Origin: Streptomyces pluripotens
GTDB lineage: Bacteria; Actinomycetota; Actinomycetes; Streptomycetales; Streptomycetaceae
Direction of reading: 5' to 3'
Length of the DNA stretch: 64,000 nt
Assembly: GCF_000802245.2 (NCBI RefSeq)
Contig: NZ_CP021080.1
Coordinates: 3,410,001-3,474,000, forward strand
The notes beneath the pieces are model-generated. The model made no database searches. It was not told where the DNA came from and saw only the letters and a list, made by a program, of their open reading frames with translations. The position numbers and the translations under genes were made by a program. This document shows positions 44,201 to 52,975 of the stretch, in pieces. Each line of letters opens with the position of its first letter. The stretch's first letter is position 1.

Positions 44201-45892
44201 ATGGCCGCCGAACTGACCGCGCACGAGCTGATCGCGAAGCATCGGCCCACTCTTGACCAGGCCCTGGAAGCGATCCGCACACGCGCGTACTGGTCGCCGC
44301 ACCCCGAACACCCCAAGGCGTACGGCGAGCACGGCAGCCTGGACGCGGCAGCGGGCAAGGCCGCCTTCGACGCCCTGCTGGGCACGCGCCTCGACCTCGG
44401 CCAGCCCGGCACGGACGACTGGGTGGGCGACGAGGTCTCGCCGTACGGCATCGAGCTCGAAGTCACCTACCCGCACGCCGACATCGAGGTGTTGCTGCCC
44501 GCGATGAAGGCCGGGCAGCGAGCCTGGCGGGACGCGGGCCCGGAGGTTCGCGCCGTCGTCTGCGTGGAGATCCTGAAGCGGATCAGCGACCGGACGCACG
44601 AATTCGCTCACGCGGTCATGCACACCAGCGGCCAGGCGTTCATGATGGCGTTCCAGGCCGGCGGCCCGCACGCTCAGGACCGCGGCCTGGAAGCGGTGGC
44701 GTACGCCTACGCGGAACAGGTCCGCACGCCCGGCACGGCGGAGTGGACCAAGCCGCAGGGCAAGCGTGAACCGCTGGCCCTCACCAAGCGGTTCACACCG
44801 GTCCCGCGCGGTATCGGCCTGGTCATCGGCTGCAACACCTTCCCGACGTGGAACGGCTATCCGGGACTGTTCGCCTCCCTGGCGACAGGCAACGCGGTCC
44901 TGGTCAAGCCGCACCCGCGCGCTGTGCTGCCGCTCGCGCTCACCGTGCAGGTCGCCCGGGGCGTGCTCACCGAGGCCGGCTTCGACCCGAATCTGGTGGC
45001 GCTGGCCGCCGAGCGCCCCGACGAGGGCACCGCCAAGACCCTCGCCACCCACCCCGAGATCAGGATCGTCGACTACACAGGGTCGACGTCCTTCGGCGAC
45101 TGGTTGGAGGCCCACGCACGCCAGGCCCAGGTCTACACGGAAAAGGCCGGCGTCAACACGGTGATCGTGCACTCCACGGATGACTACCGGGGCATGCTGT
45201 CCAACCTGGCCTTCTCGCTGTCCCTGTACAGCGGCCAGATGTGCACCACCCCGCAGAACCTGCTCATCCCGCGGGACGGTATCCGTACCGACCAGGGCCA
45301 CAAGAGCTTCGACGAGGTCACTGCCGACCTCGCCCGTGCGGTCGACGGTCTCCTCGGTGACGACGCGCGCGCCAACGCCCTGCTGGGCGCGATCGTCAAC
45401 CCGGACGTCAAGGCCCGCCTGGAGGCAGCAGCCGGTCTCGGCGAGGTCGCCCTGGCCTCCCGCGAGATCAGCAACCCGGAGTTCCCGGGCGCAGTCGTCC
45501 GCACCCCCGTCATCGTCAAGCTGGACGGCGCCAAGCCGGATGACGAGGCCGCCTACATGAGCGAGTGCTTCGGCCCCGTCTCCTTCGCCGTAGCCCTCGA
45601 CTCAGCGACCGACGCGGTGGAGCTGCTGCGCCACACGGTCCACGAGAAGGGCGCGATGACCGTCGGCGCCTACACCACCGACCCTGAGGTCGAGCGGGCC
45701 ATCGAGGAGGTGTGCCTGGAGGAGGCTGCCCAGCTCTCGCTCAACCTGACCGGCGGGGTGTATGTGAACCAGACCGCTGCCTTCTCCGACTTCCACGGCT
45801 CGGGCGGCAACCCCGCGGCGAATGCGGCCCTGTGCGACGGAGCGTTCGTGGCCAGTCGCTTCCGGGTGGTAGAGGTGCGGCGGGAAGCCTAG
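44201..45892 (+). CDS. paaN: phenylacetic acid degradation aldehyde dehydrogenase-like protein
   Basis: PaaN of 563 residues, acting on the ring-opened oxepin semialdehyde. The aldehyde dehydrogenase fold is spread over about 100-555: GIGLVIGCNTFPTWNGYPG (NAD binding), VDYTGSTSFGDWL, and SGQMCTTPQNLL with the catalytic Cys. There is no C-terminal MaoC hydratase domain as in the enterobacterial PaaZ fusion, so the hydratase must be encoded elsewhere. GAGGAG lies 10 bases before the ATG. It is monocistronic, ended by a 20-bp hairpin. Confidence 0.9.
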   Translation: MAAELTAHELIAKHRPTLDQALEAIRTRAYWSPHPEHPKAYGEHGSLDAAAGKAAFDALLGTRLDLGQPGTDDWVGDEVSPYGIELEVTYPHADIEVLLPAMKAGQRAWRDAGPEVRAVVCVEILKRISDRTHEFAHAVMHTSGQAFMMAFQAGGPHAQDRGLEAVAYAYAEQVRTPGTAEWTKPQGKREPLALTKRFTPVPRGIGLVIGCNTFPTWNGYPGLFASLATGNAVLVKPHPRAVLPLALTVQVARGVLTEAGFDPNLVALAAERPDEGTAKTLATHPEIRIVDYTGSTSFGDWLEAHARQAQVYTEKAGVNTVIVHSTDDYRGMLSNLAFSLSLYSGQMCTTPQNLLIPRDGIRTDQGHKSFDEVTADLARAVDGLLGDDARANALLGAIVNPDVKARLEAAAGLGEVALASREISNPEFPGAVVRTPVIVKLDGAKPDDEAAYMSECFGPVSFAVALDSATDAVELLRHTVHEKGAMTVGAYTTDPEVERAIEEVCLEEAAQLSLNLTGGVYVNQTAAFSDFHGSGGNPAANAALCDGAFVASRFRVVEVRREA

Positions 45893-45902
45893 CCAACAGC
45901 TG

Positions 45903-45956
45903 GTGCCGCGGCGGGCGACGTTTGCCCAACGAGGTGAACGTCGCCCGCCGCGGCAC
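45903..45956. terminator. 20-bp perfect bidirectional terminator after paaN
   Basis: Bases 45903-45922 pair exactly with 45937-45956 around a 14-base loop. The right arm touches the stop codon of the convergent rRNA methyltransferase gene. Confidence 0.88.
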
Positions 45957-46708
45957 TAGGAAGCGGGTGCGCCCCCGCTGGCACTCCAGTGGTACAACGT
46001 CATCGCCACGCTGGTGGCCAGGTTGTAGCTGGAGACCTGGGGGCGCATCGGCAGCCGGAGCAGACGGCCGGCACGCGCGCGCAGCTCGGCCGACAGCCCG
46101 CTGCGCTCCGACCCGAACGCCAGCACGGCGTTGTCGGGCAGCTTCGTGCCCCGGATGTCCTCACCCTCCGGATCAAGGGCGAACAGCGGCCCGACCGGCA
46201 ACTCGTCGACGGCCAGCCGCTCCACAGCGGTCGCAAAGTGCAGTCCTGCGCCACCGCGCACCACCGTGGGATGCCAGGGGTCGAGCGTGCCCGTGGTGAC
46301 CACCCCGGTCGCCCCGAAACCAGCGGCCAGCCGGATCACGGCACCGGTGTTGCCGAGGTTGCGCGGGTTGTCCAGGACCAGGACGGGGGCCGTGCGGGGC
46401 GTACGGGCGAGCGAGCGCAGGTTGGCCTCACGGGACGGCCGTACAGCGAGCGCGGCCACCCCCGTTGGATGGGGGCGCGGGACCAGGGAGACGTAGGCCT
46501 CCTCGGACACCTCGGCAAGCAGTGTGTCCAGCACCCCCCGTACGTCTGAGGCCAATTCCTCGGCGAGGGCGAGCACGGCCCGCCGGTCGGTGGTGACCGC
46601 CACGGGCACCGCGGCGCCGAAACGCAGTGCGTGCTTGAGAGCGTGGAAGCCGTCGAGCAGCACGGCGGTACCGGCGTACTCGCGCCAGCGGATCAGCGGG
46701 TCGGTCAT
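45956..46708 (-). CDS. TrmH/SpoU family RNA 2'-O-methyltransferase
   Basis: SPOUT methyltransferase of 250 residues. An N-terminal substrate-binding domain (about 5-95) is followed by the knotted domain with VLVLDNPRNLGNTGAVIRLA, FGSERSGLS and LRLPMRPQVSSYNLATSVAM, which form the AdoMet site. It probably methylates a ribose in tRNA or rRNA; it could also be a thiostrepton-type resistance relative, but context gives no support. The ATG overlaps the HTTM gene stop (ATGA), the last gene of a three-gene operon. Confidence 0.88.
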   Translation of the reverse strand: MTDPLIRWREYAGTAVLLDGFHALKHALRFGAAVPVAVTTDRRAVLALAEELASDVRGVLDTLLAEVSEEAYVSLVPRPHPTGVAALAVRPSREANLRSLARTPRTAPVLVLDNPRNLGNTGAVIRLAAGFGATGVVTTGTLDPWHPTVVRGGAGLHFATAVERLAVDELPVGPLFALDPEGEDIRGTKLPDNAVLAFGSERSGLSAELRARAGRLLRLPMRPQVSSYNLATSVAMTLYHWSASGGAPAS

Positions 46709-47913
46709 GCCGTGAACCCTACGCGGCCCGCAGTGCTCTCCTCGGGGGAGCGTGGCGGAGGCACCAACGGGTCGCCGGACCGGACGATCCGCCCGCGTGC
46801 GCGGGCGGCCAGATCGCCCAGTCTCCGCAGAAAGGACGTCGGCAGGAACACCGCGTCCGCTGTGATCATGGCCAGGGAGAAGAACGGCAGGCCGAGGACG
46901 ACAGCGATCACCGCGTGCTCGGTCATCATCAGCACCAGCAGGACGTTCTTCGCCCGCCTGTTGAACAAGGTGAACGGGAAGGCGACCTGCACCATGACCG
47001 TACCGTAGGCCACGACCAGCATGATCGTTCCGCTGGCGGACATCAGGTCGGCGAGGCCCGGCCAGGGCGTGAAATAGTCCAGGTGGAGCGGGTAGTAGAC
47101 GGCTGTGCCGTCCTGCCAGCGGGAGCCCTGGATCTTGTACCAGCCCGCCGTGGCATAGATCAGGCAGGCCTCCGCCATGATCACGAGCAGGGCGCCGTTG
47201 TGCAGGACGTTGGCGATCACGTCCAGCAGGATCCGCGGCTCCGGAGATTTCGCCCGCCGCCCGACCAGCCACCACAGGCCGAGCACCACCCATACCGTCC
47301 ACAGCAGTGCCGGGATCAGCCAGCCGTTGTCGAGCCGGCCGGTCAGCGTCGCCGTGACGAGCGCCAGACCGAGCACCGCCCACAGCACCGGTCCCGCCCG
47401 GTCGGCAACATTCTCTCCACGCATGCGCGCCGCTTCGGCACGGGCCGCCCGACGCGCGTCGAGGGACCACACCTGACCGCACCGTGTGAACACCAGATAG
47501 AAGGACATCAGATGCAGGACGTTGTCACCGCCGTCGCCGACGAAGACACTGCGGTTCTGCAGCGACAGCACGCCCACCATGAAGAGCACTGAGGCGGTCC
47601 GGGTGCGCCAGCCGAGCAGTAGCGCCGCGCTGGCCAGGATCGCCAGCAGGTAGAAACACTCGAACCAGGCTGTTGCGTCCGACCACAGCAGCGCCGAGAA
47701 GGCGTGGTTGTCGGCGACCAGCTGTTGGGCAAGACGCCAGCCCCACGGACCGGAGGGACCGTACAGTTCCCGGCGGTGCGGATACTCACGCAGCAGGAAC
47801 AGCAGCCAGGTCCCGGCGAACCCGATGCGGATCACGGCGCTCTGGTACGGCCCGAGGGCCGCCTCGGTGGCACGGGCGATCCCGCGCGAAAAGACCAGGG
47901 AGAGACGGTTCAC
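46705..47913 (-). CDS. HTTM domain membrane protein
   Basis: Membrane protein of 402 residues of the heptahelical HTTM family, related to vitamin K-dependent gamma-carboxylase. About eight hydrophobic helices are visible (VIRIGFAGTWLLFLL, CFYLLAILASAALLLG, GLALVTATLTGRLDNGWLIPALLWTVW, NVLLVLMMTEHAVIAVVLGLPFF). Conserved segments are DGGDNVLHLMSFYLVF, AGWYKIQGSRWQDGTAVYY and the terminal helices. GTG 47913 is preferred because it overlaps the DUF5819 stop as GTGA. The biochemical activity in bacteria is unknown. Confidence 0.88.
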   Translation of the reverse strand: MNRLSLVFSRGIARATEAALGPYQSAVIRIGFAGTWLLFLLREYPHRRELYGPSGPWGWRLAQQLVADNHAFSALLWSDATAWFECFYLLAILASAALLLGWRTRTASVLFMVGVLSLQNRSVFVGDGGDNVLHLMSFYLVFTRCGQVWSLDARRAARAEAARMRGENVADRAGPVLWAVLGLALVTATLTGRLDNGWLIPALLWTVWVVLGLWWLVGRRAKSPEPRILLDVIANVLHNGALLVIMAEACLIYATAGWYKIQGSRWQDGTAVYYPLHLDYFTPWPGLADLMSASGTIMLVVAYGTVMVQVAFPFTLFNRRAKNVLLVLMMTEHAVIAVVLGLPFFSLAMITADAVFLPTSFLRRLGDLAARARGRIVRSGDPLVPPPRSPEESTAGRVGFTA

Positions 47914-48866
47914 CGCACGTCTCCCGCCGCGTCGTCGGCCGTCACGGACCACCAGGGCAACAGACGGTAGACGGGCTTGTCGGACACCTGCTCACCGCTC
48001 CATTTCGGTGGCTGCACATTGGTGGTCCTGGAGCGGACCTGCACCCGCTGGATGACGCCCTCCTTGCTGGTCGGATCGTTTCGGTACAGGCGCATTACCA
48101 CGATCCGGCGCACGTACTGTTCGGAGAGGCTGCCGCGCATGCCCACGGGGCGGTTGTCCGCGCTGTGCGTGGCAACGAAGAAGTCCCAGGCCCGGCGCAG
48201 CTCGTTCTGCTGGGTGTGGCTCGGCACCGGGTTGCCGTCGATGGCCGCGCCGTCCTGGGCGGAGAGGTCGATCCAGCCGGTGCTGCGCAGGCCACCGTCC
48301 TTCGTCCGCACCTCCGCGCGTACCTGGACGGCGATGTTCTGCTGCAGCGGGTTCGGGGCGAACAGCTTCCAGTTCTGCTCGAACTCCGGGTACACCCACT
48401 CGTCGATCGCCTTGCCGTGCTGCTTGGTCACGGTGTTCGCGGGCGCGAGGCTGAGGAACACCATCAGCAGGTGCACACAGGCGATGACGGCGACCACGGC
48501 AAGCGCCATCGCCGCGCCGACCCGATAACGGAGGGAGAGGGCGGCGACTCCGCCACGGGAGGAGGCCGACGGGTCCGAGACCTCCGGTGGGAGCGAAGAA
48601 GGAACCGCAGACGTTCCGGAAACTCCTGTGCCGGGGCGCCCCTGCGACGGAAGTCCAACAGCGCCCGCGTCCGGCACGCCCACAGCAGGCGTCCCTGGGG
48701 CACCGACGTCCGCCTCGGCCGGCCGGTCCGCCTCCAGAACACCATGGCTACCGCCGCCGCCCTCCTCGCCGTCCGGGGCTTCCGCCGGGGGACCCTCCAG
48801 GAGACGCGCCCCGGCCGGCCCGTCCGGGCCCTGCGGGGCCCCCGAGTCCTCGTCGTACGCGTCCAT
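47910..48866 (-). CDS. DUF5819 family membrane protein
   Basis: Protein of 318 residues and unknown function. The first 105 residues are disordered (Gly/Pro/Ala/Glu). One membrane helix (about 115-137, [20 protein letters not shown]) leads to an outer domain with the family signature [19 protein letters not shown] and conserved W residues ([22 protein letters not shown]). DUF5819 genes commonly sit beside HTTM genes, as here with a GTGA overlap, so the two probably form one membrane assembly. It is the first gene of the operon, divergent from paaA. Confidence 0.85.
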   Translation of the reverse strand: MDAYDEDSGAPQGPDGPAGARLLEGPPAEAPDGEEGGGGSHGVLEADRPAEADVGAPGTPAVGVPDAGAVGLPSQGRPGTGVSGTSAVPSSLPPEVSDPSASSRGGVAALSLRYRVGAAMALAVVAVIACVHLLMVFLSLAPANTVTKQHGKAIDEWVYPEFEQNWKLFAPNPLQQNIAVQVRAEVRTKDGGLRSTGWIDLSAQDGAAIDGNPVPSHTQQNELRRAWDFFVATHSADNRPVGMRGSLSEQYVRRIVVMRLYRNDPTSKEGVIQRVQVRSRTTNVQPPKWSGEQVSDKPVYRLLPWWSVTADDAAGDVR

Positions 48867-49266
48867 TCCGTCCCGTCCCCCGTTTCGGCCGATTCGTTCG
48901 ACTGATCGCTTCGGCCGGGTGGGTCACCTCAGGTGCGGCACCGGCCACGGGCGCCGCACGCTTCACGAGCGCCACGCCTCGACGCCCGCAGCGAACGGTA
49001 CTCAGCCCGGGCCACCGGGCACAGCCCCGGGTGCCGTGACAGGGCCTGGTCCCGACCACGCCGTGTCACGGCACCGCCCTCACCGACCCAGCTCGCGTCG
49101 CCATCCGCCCCGGACCCTCCGGCGGAACGTGGTCCGCAGGTGGCCGCCGCAGTTTTCCACAGCGGTTGACACCTTCCGGCAGCCCGGCACACCATTGATA
49201 TCGCACGGACCGAACGATCGGTCGGGACAGAGTTCACCCCAGAGCCCAAGGTCAGGGGGACCGCAC
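48867..49266. other. 400-base region between DUF5819 and paaA
   Basis: No gene. It holds the paaA promoter side with the PaaR-type operator at 49209-49222 and the ribosome binding site AGGGGGA just before paaA. The DUF5819 promoter must lie at the other end, but I cannot place it. Confidence 0.5.
49209..49222. promoter_or_regulatory. PaaR-type operator upstream of paaA
   Basis: ACCGAACGATCGGT is the exact reverse complement of the paaH/paaN operator; the identity extends to 20 bases (49209-49228). Its centre is about 52 bases before the paaA ATG. Confidence 0.78.
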
Positions 49267-50283
49267 ATGGCCACAGCAGCCGCGCAGCGCACTGCCGGCA
49301 CGACACCGGACGGCGCACCGGACACCGCCGACACGGCGGACTACCAGCGCGCCTTCGACGCGGCCGTGGCCGCCGACGAACGCATCGAACCACGTGACTG
49401 GATGCCCGACGCCTACCGCGCGACACTGGTCCGGCAGATCGCGCAACACGCGCACTCCGAGATCATCGGCATGCAGCCGGAAGCCAATTGGATCAGCCGC
49501 GCCCCCAGTCTGCGTCGCAAGGCCATCCTGATGGCCAAGGTCCAGGACGAAGCCGGACACGGCCTGTACCTGTACAGCGCCGTCGAGACACTCGGCACTG
49601 GCCGGGATGAGCTGCTCGACAAGCTGCACAGCGGCCGCCAGAAGTATTCCTCCATCTTCAACTACCCGACCTTGACCTGGGCCGACGTAGGGGCGATCGG
49701 CTGGCTGGTGGACGGTGCCGCCATCACCAACCAGGTTCCGCTGTGCCGCTGCTCCTACGGCCCGTACGCGCGCGCCATGGTGCGGATCTGCAAAGAGGAG
49801 TCCTTCCACCAGCGCCAGGGGTACGAACTGCTTCTGGCCCTCAGCAATGGCACGCCGGAACAACACGCGATGGCGCAGGACGCCGTGAATCGCTGGTGGT
49901 GGCCCTCGCTGATGATGTTCGGCCCACCCGACGACGAATCCCAGCACTCCGCTCAGTCGATGGAGTGGAAGATCAAGCGCCACTCCAACGACGAGCTGCG
50001 CCAGCGCTTCGTGGACATCTGCGTTCCCCAGGCCGAGTCCCTCGGCCTCACCCTCCCCGACCCGGAGCTGAGGTGGAACGAGGAGCGAGGACACTACGAC
50101 TTCGGCCCGATCGACTGGACGGAGTTCTGGGAGGTCGTCAAGGGCAACGGCCCGTGCAACGAACAACGGATCACGCAGCGCAGGCGGGCGCACGACGAGG
50201 GCGCCTGGGTACGGGAAGCCGCCGCGGCCCACGCAGCCAAGCACACCGCAAACACCGGTGAGACGGGAGCGAACCGAGCATGA
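49267..50283 (+). CDS. paaA: 1,2-phenylacetyl-CoA epoxidase subunit A
   Basis: Catalytic di-iron subunit of the phenylacetyl-CoA epoxidase, 338 residues. Iron ligands lie in the helical bundle: ARSL-like [21 protein letters not shown] (E-x2-H) and [15 protein letters not shown] (E-x2-H). Substrate-channel segments [23 protein letters not shown] and [12 protein letters not shown] are typical. It has a 35-residue Ala/Thr-rich head. It is the first gene of paaABCDE, coupled to paaB by ATGA. Confidence 0.96.
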   Translation: MATAAAQRTAGTTPDGAPDTADTADYQRAFDAAVAADERIEPRDWMPDAYRATLVRQIAQHAHSEIIGMQPEANWISRAPSLRRKAILMAKVQDEAGHGLYLYSAVETLGTGRDELLDKLHSGRQKYSSIFNYPTLTWADVGAIGWLVDGAAITNQVPLCRCSYGPYARAMVRICKEESFHQRQGYELLLALSNGTPEQHAMAQDAVNRWWWPSLMMFGPPDDESQHSAQSMEWKIKRHSNDELRQRFVDICVPQAESLGLTLPDPELRWNEERGHYDFGPIDWTEFWEVVKGNGPCNEQRITQRRRAHDEGAWVREAAAAHAAKHTANTGETGANRA

Positions 50284-50567
50284 GCACCACCGACTGGCCC
50301 CTGTGGGAGGTCTTCGTCCGCTCCCGGCGCGGGCTCTCCCACACCCACGCCGGCAGCCTGCACGCCCCCGACGCTGAGCTGGCCCTGCGCAACGCCCGCG
50401 ATCTGTACACCCGGCGCAGCGAAGGTGTCTCGATCTGGGTCGTTCCCGCCTCCGCGATCACCGCCTCTTCGCCGGACGAGAAGGACCCGTTCTTCGAGCC
50501 CGCCGCCGACAAGCCCTACCGGCACCCGACTTTCTACGAGATCCCGGAAGGGGTGAAGCACCTGTGA
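50280..50567 (+). CDS. paaB: 1,2-phenylacetyl-CoA epoxidase subunit B
   Basis: Small structural subunit of 95 residues that bridges PaaAC heterodimers. It begins [20 protein letters not shown] and contains [20 protein letters not shown] and [10 protein letters not shown], all characteristic of PaaB. It overlaps both paaA (ATGA) and paaC (GTGA), so equimolar synthesis is likely. Confidence 0.96.
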   Translation: MSTTDWPLWEVFVRSRRGLSHTHAGSLHAPDAELALRNARDLYTRRSEGVSIWVVPASAITASSPDEKDPFFEPAADKPYRHPTFYEIPEGVKHL

Positions 50568-51283
50568 CCGCCACCGTCCCTACGACCGCCGCGCTCGCCC
50601 TCGGCGACGACGCCCTGGTGCTCTCCCACCGCCTCGGGGAGTGGGCCGGGCACGCCCCCGTCCTGGAAGAGGAGGTGGCCCTCGCCAACATCGCCCTCGA
50701 CCTGCTCGGCCAAGCCCGGGTCCTGCTCTCGATGGCCGGAGACGAAGACGAACTGACCTATCTGCGCGAAGAGCGTGCTTTCCGCAACCTCCAACTGGTC
50801 GAGCAGCCGAACGGCGACTTCGCCCACACCATCGCCCGCCAGTTGTACTTCTCCACCTATCAGCAGCTCCTCTACACCGAACTGGCCGCCACAGAGGGTC
50901 CGTTCGCCCCGCTCGCCGCCAAGGCCGTCAAAGAGGTCGCCTACCACCGCGACCACGCCGAGCAGTGGACGCTTCGACTCGGCGACGGCACGGACACCAG
51001 CCACGAGAAGATGCAGCGCGCCTGCGACGCCCTGTGGCGGTTCACCGGAGAGATGTTCCAGCCCGTTCCGGGCCTGGACGCCGACTGGACAGGCTTGGAG
51101 GAGCGTTGGCTGGAGTCCGTCAGGGACGTGCTGAGCCGCGCCACCCTGGCCCTTCCCGAGGGACCACGCACCGGCGCCTGGTCCGCGGGCGCCGGTCGGC
51201 AGGGCCTGCACACAGAGCCGTTCGGGCGGATGCTCGCCGAAATGCAGCACCTGCACCGCAGCCACCCGGGAGCATCATGGTGA
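50564..51283 (+). CDS. paaC: 1,2-phenylacetyl-CoA epoxidase subunit C
   Basis: Non-catalytic ferritin-like partner of PaaA, 239 residues, GTG start overlapping paaB. It contains DDALVLSHRLGEWAGHAPVLEE, DLLGQARVLL, and the helix VKEVAYHRDHAEQWTLRLGDGT. The bundle mirrors PaaA but its metal site is usually empty in the family. Confidence 0.95.
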   Translation: MTATVPTTAALALGDDALVLSHRLGEWAGHAPVLEEEVALANIALDLLGQARVLLSMAGDEDELTYLREERAFRNLQLVEQPNGDFAHTIARQLYFSTYQQLLYTELAATEGPFAPLAAKAVKEVAYHRDHAEQWTLRLGDGTDTSHEKMQRACDALWRFTGEMFQPVPGLDADWTGLEERWLESVRDVLSRATLALPEGPRTGAWSAGAGRQGLHTEPFGRMLAEMQHLHRSHPGASW

Positions 51284-51813
51284 CGGCCACCGCCCTGGAG
51301 GCGGAACTACTGGAACTGGCCGGGTCGGTGCCCGACCCCGAACTGCCCGTGCTCACCCTCCAGGAACTGGGCGTGGTGCGCGCGGCACGCCTGGACGGAC
51401 CGGACACGGTTGAGGTCGACCTGACCCCCACCTACACCGGGTGCCCAGCCATAGAAGCGATGAGCCTCGACATCGAGCGGGTGCTGCGCGCCCACGGCAT
51501 GCGCCGGATCACCGTACGCACCGTGCTCACGCCTGCCTGGTCGACCGACGACATCACCCCCGAGGGACGGCGCAAACTCAGGGAGTTCGGCATCGCTCCC
51601 CCTCGTGTGCGCCATGACTCGGGTCCGGTCGCGCTGCCTCTCGGTCCGACCAGGACCAAGGGCACGGCGGATACGGAAGCCGAACCCGTCCGCTGCCCGC
51701 ACTGCGGCTCCAGCGAGACCGAGTTGCTCAGCCGGTTCTCTTCCACCGCCTGCAAGGCGCTGCGCCGCTGCCTGGCCTGCCGCGAACCGTTCGACCACTT
51801 CAAGGAGTTGTGA
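51277..51813 (+). CDS. paaD: phenylacetate epoxidase maturation protein PaaD
   Basis: Protein of 178 residues with an N-terminal MIP18/DUF59-type domain (VPDPELPVLTLQELGVVR, DLTPTYTGCPAIEAM) and a C-terminal zinc or Fe-S Cys cluster (CPHCGSSE, CKALRRCLACREPF). It is needed for assembly of the epoxidase, probably in iron-sulfur maturation of PaaE or iron insertion. ATG 51277 or GTG 51280 can start it; both overlap the paaC stop. Confidence 0.95.
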   Translation: MVTATALEAELLELAGSVPDPELPVLTLQELGVVRAARLDGPDTVEVDLTPTYTGCPAIEAMSLDIERVLRAHGMRRITVRTVLTPAWSTDDITPEGRRKLREFGIAPPRVRHDSGPVALPLGPTRTKGTADTEAEPVRCPHCGSSETELLSRFSSTACKALRRCLACREPFDHFKEL

Positions 51814-52877
51814 TGGCGCGTTTCCACCCGCTCCCCGTGGCCGCGGTCGACCGACTCACCGACGACTCCGTGGCCCTCACCTTCGCCGTCCCGCCCGAGC
51901 TGCGTGAGGAGTACCGCCACGCACCCGGTCAGCACCTCGCGCTGCGCCGCCGGGTCGACGGCGCGGAGATCCGGCGCACGTACTCCATCTGCTCCCCCGC
52001 CCCAGTCCCGGCTGGCGACGGCCCGCAGACCCTGCGGGTGGGGATCCGACTGGTCGAGGGAGGGGCGTTCTCCACCTATGCGCTGAAGGAGATCAACGTC
52101 GGCGACGAGCTGGAGGTGATGACCCCGGCCGGCCGCTTCACTCTGGAGCCGGCGCCGGGCCACTACGTGGCAATCGTCGGCGGCAGCGGCATCACCCCGG
52201 TGCTGTCCATCGTTTCCACGCTGCTGGCGCGCGAGCCGAAGTCCCGGTTCTGCCTGATACGGAGCGATCGCACAGCTGCCTCCACGATGTTCCTGGAGGA
52301 GGTCGCCGATCTGAAGGACCGCTACCCGGAGCGGCTTCAGCTGGTGACCGTGCTCTCCCGCGAGGAACAACAGGCGGGACTTCCCTCCGGCCGTCTCGAC
52401 CGGGAGCGGCTCGTGGCACTGCTGCCCGCACTGCTGCCGCTGGAGCAGGTGGCAGGGTGGTTCCTGTGCGGCCCGTACGGACTGGTACAGGATGCGGAGA
52501 AGGCGCTGCGGGAGCTGGACGTGAACCGGGCCCGGATCCACCAGGAGATCTTCCACGTGGACGCGGGGTCGTCCCCGGCATCCGCTGTCCAGGCGCCCGC
52601 CCACAGCACCGTCACCGCCCGGCTCGACGGACGCGGCGGTACCTGGCCGGTCCGGGAGGGCGAGTCACTGCTGGAGACCGTCCTGCGCAACCGCTCTGAC
52701 GCGCCCTACGCCTGCAAGGGCGGCGTGTGCGGGACCTGCCGAGCCTTCCTGGTCTCAGGCGAGGTCCGTATGGACCGCAACTTCGCCCTGGAGACGGAGG
52801 AGACGGAGGCCGGATATGTGCTGGCCTGCCAATCGCATCCGCTGACGGAGGCGGTGGAGCTGGACTTCGACCGCTGA
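51813..52877 (+). CDS. paaE: phenylacetyl-CoA epoxidase reductase
   Basis: Electron-transfer subunit of 354 residues passing electrons from NADPH to PaaA. The FAD-binding motif is RRTYSIC, the nucleotide-binding part reads YVAIVGGSGITPVLSIV, and the C-terminal plant-type 2Fe-2S domain has CKGGVCGTCRAF with a later Cys (LACQSHP). The ATG overlaps the paaD stop by one base (TGATG); GTG 51810 is an alternative. It is the last gene of the paaABCDE operon. Confidence 0.95.
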   Translation: MARFHPLPVAAVDRLTDDSVALTFAVPPELREEYRHAPGQHLALRRRVDGAEIRRTYSICSPAPVPAGDGPQTLRVGIRLVEGGAFSTYALKEINVGDELEVMTPAGRFTLEPAPGHYVAIVGGSGITPVLSIVSTLLAREPKSRFCLIRSDRTAASTMFLEEVADLKDRYPERLQLVTVLSREEQQAGLPSGRLDRERLVALLPALLPLEQVAGWFLCGPYGLVQDAEKALRELDVNRARIHQEIFHVDAGSSPASAVQAPAHSTVTARLDGRGGTWPVREGESLLETVLRNRSDAPYACKGGVCGTCRAFLVSGEVRMDRNFALETEETEAGYVLACQSHPLTEAVELDFDR

Positions 52878-52894
52878 GGGCCGTTCCCTTCTGC

Positions 52895-52908
52895 TAGAAC
52901 CTGTTCTA
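52895..52908. promoter_or_regulatory. KstR-like palindrome upstream of an acyl-CoA dehydrogenase gene
   Basis: TAGAACCTGTTCTA has perfect 6-base arms and agrees with the TNNAACNNGTTNNA consensus of the actinobacterial steroid-catabolism repressor KstR. It lies 81 bases before the downstream GTG start and 18 bases after paaE. Confidence 0.55.
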
Positions 52909-52975
52909 TCTTGACGACCCGTCAGGCGAATTGCCGACCAACCGTCGGATGACCGGACCCCCGGGAGGACAGGCC

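Noticed and set aside
44064..49162. TTTTCCACAG before paaN (44064) and before paaA (49153) as DnaA boxes
   Set aside because: Each is a single degenerate 9-mer without clustering; two chance copies in 5 kb are not surprising.
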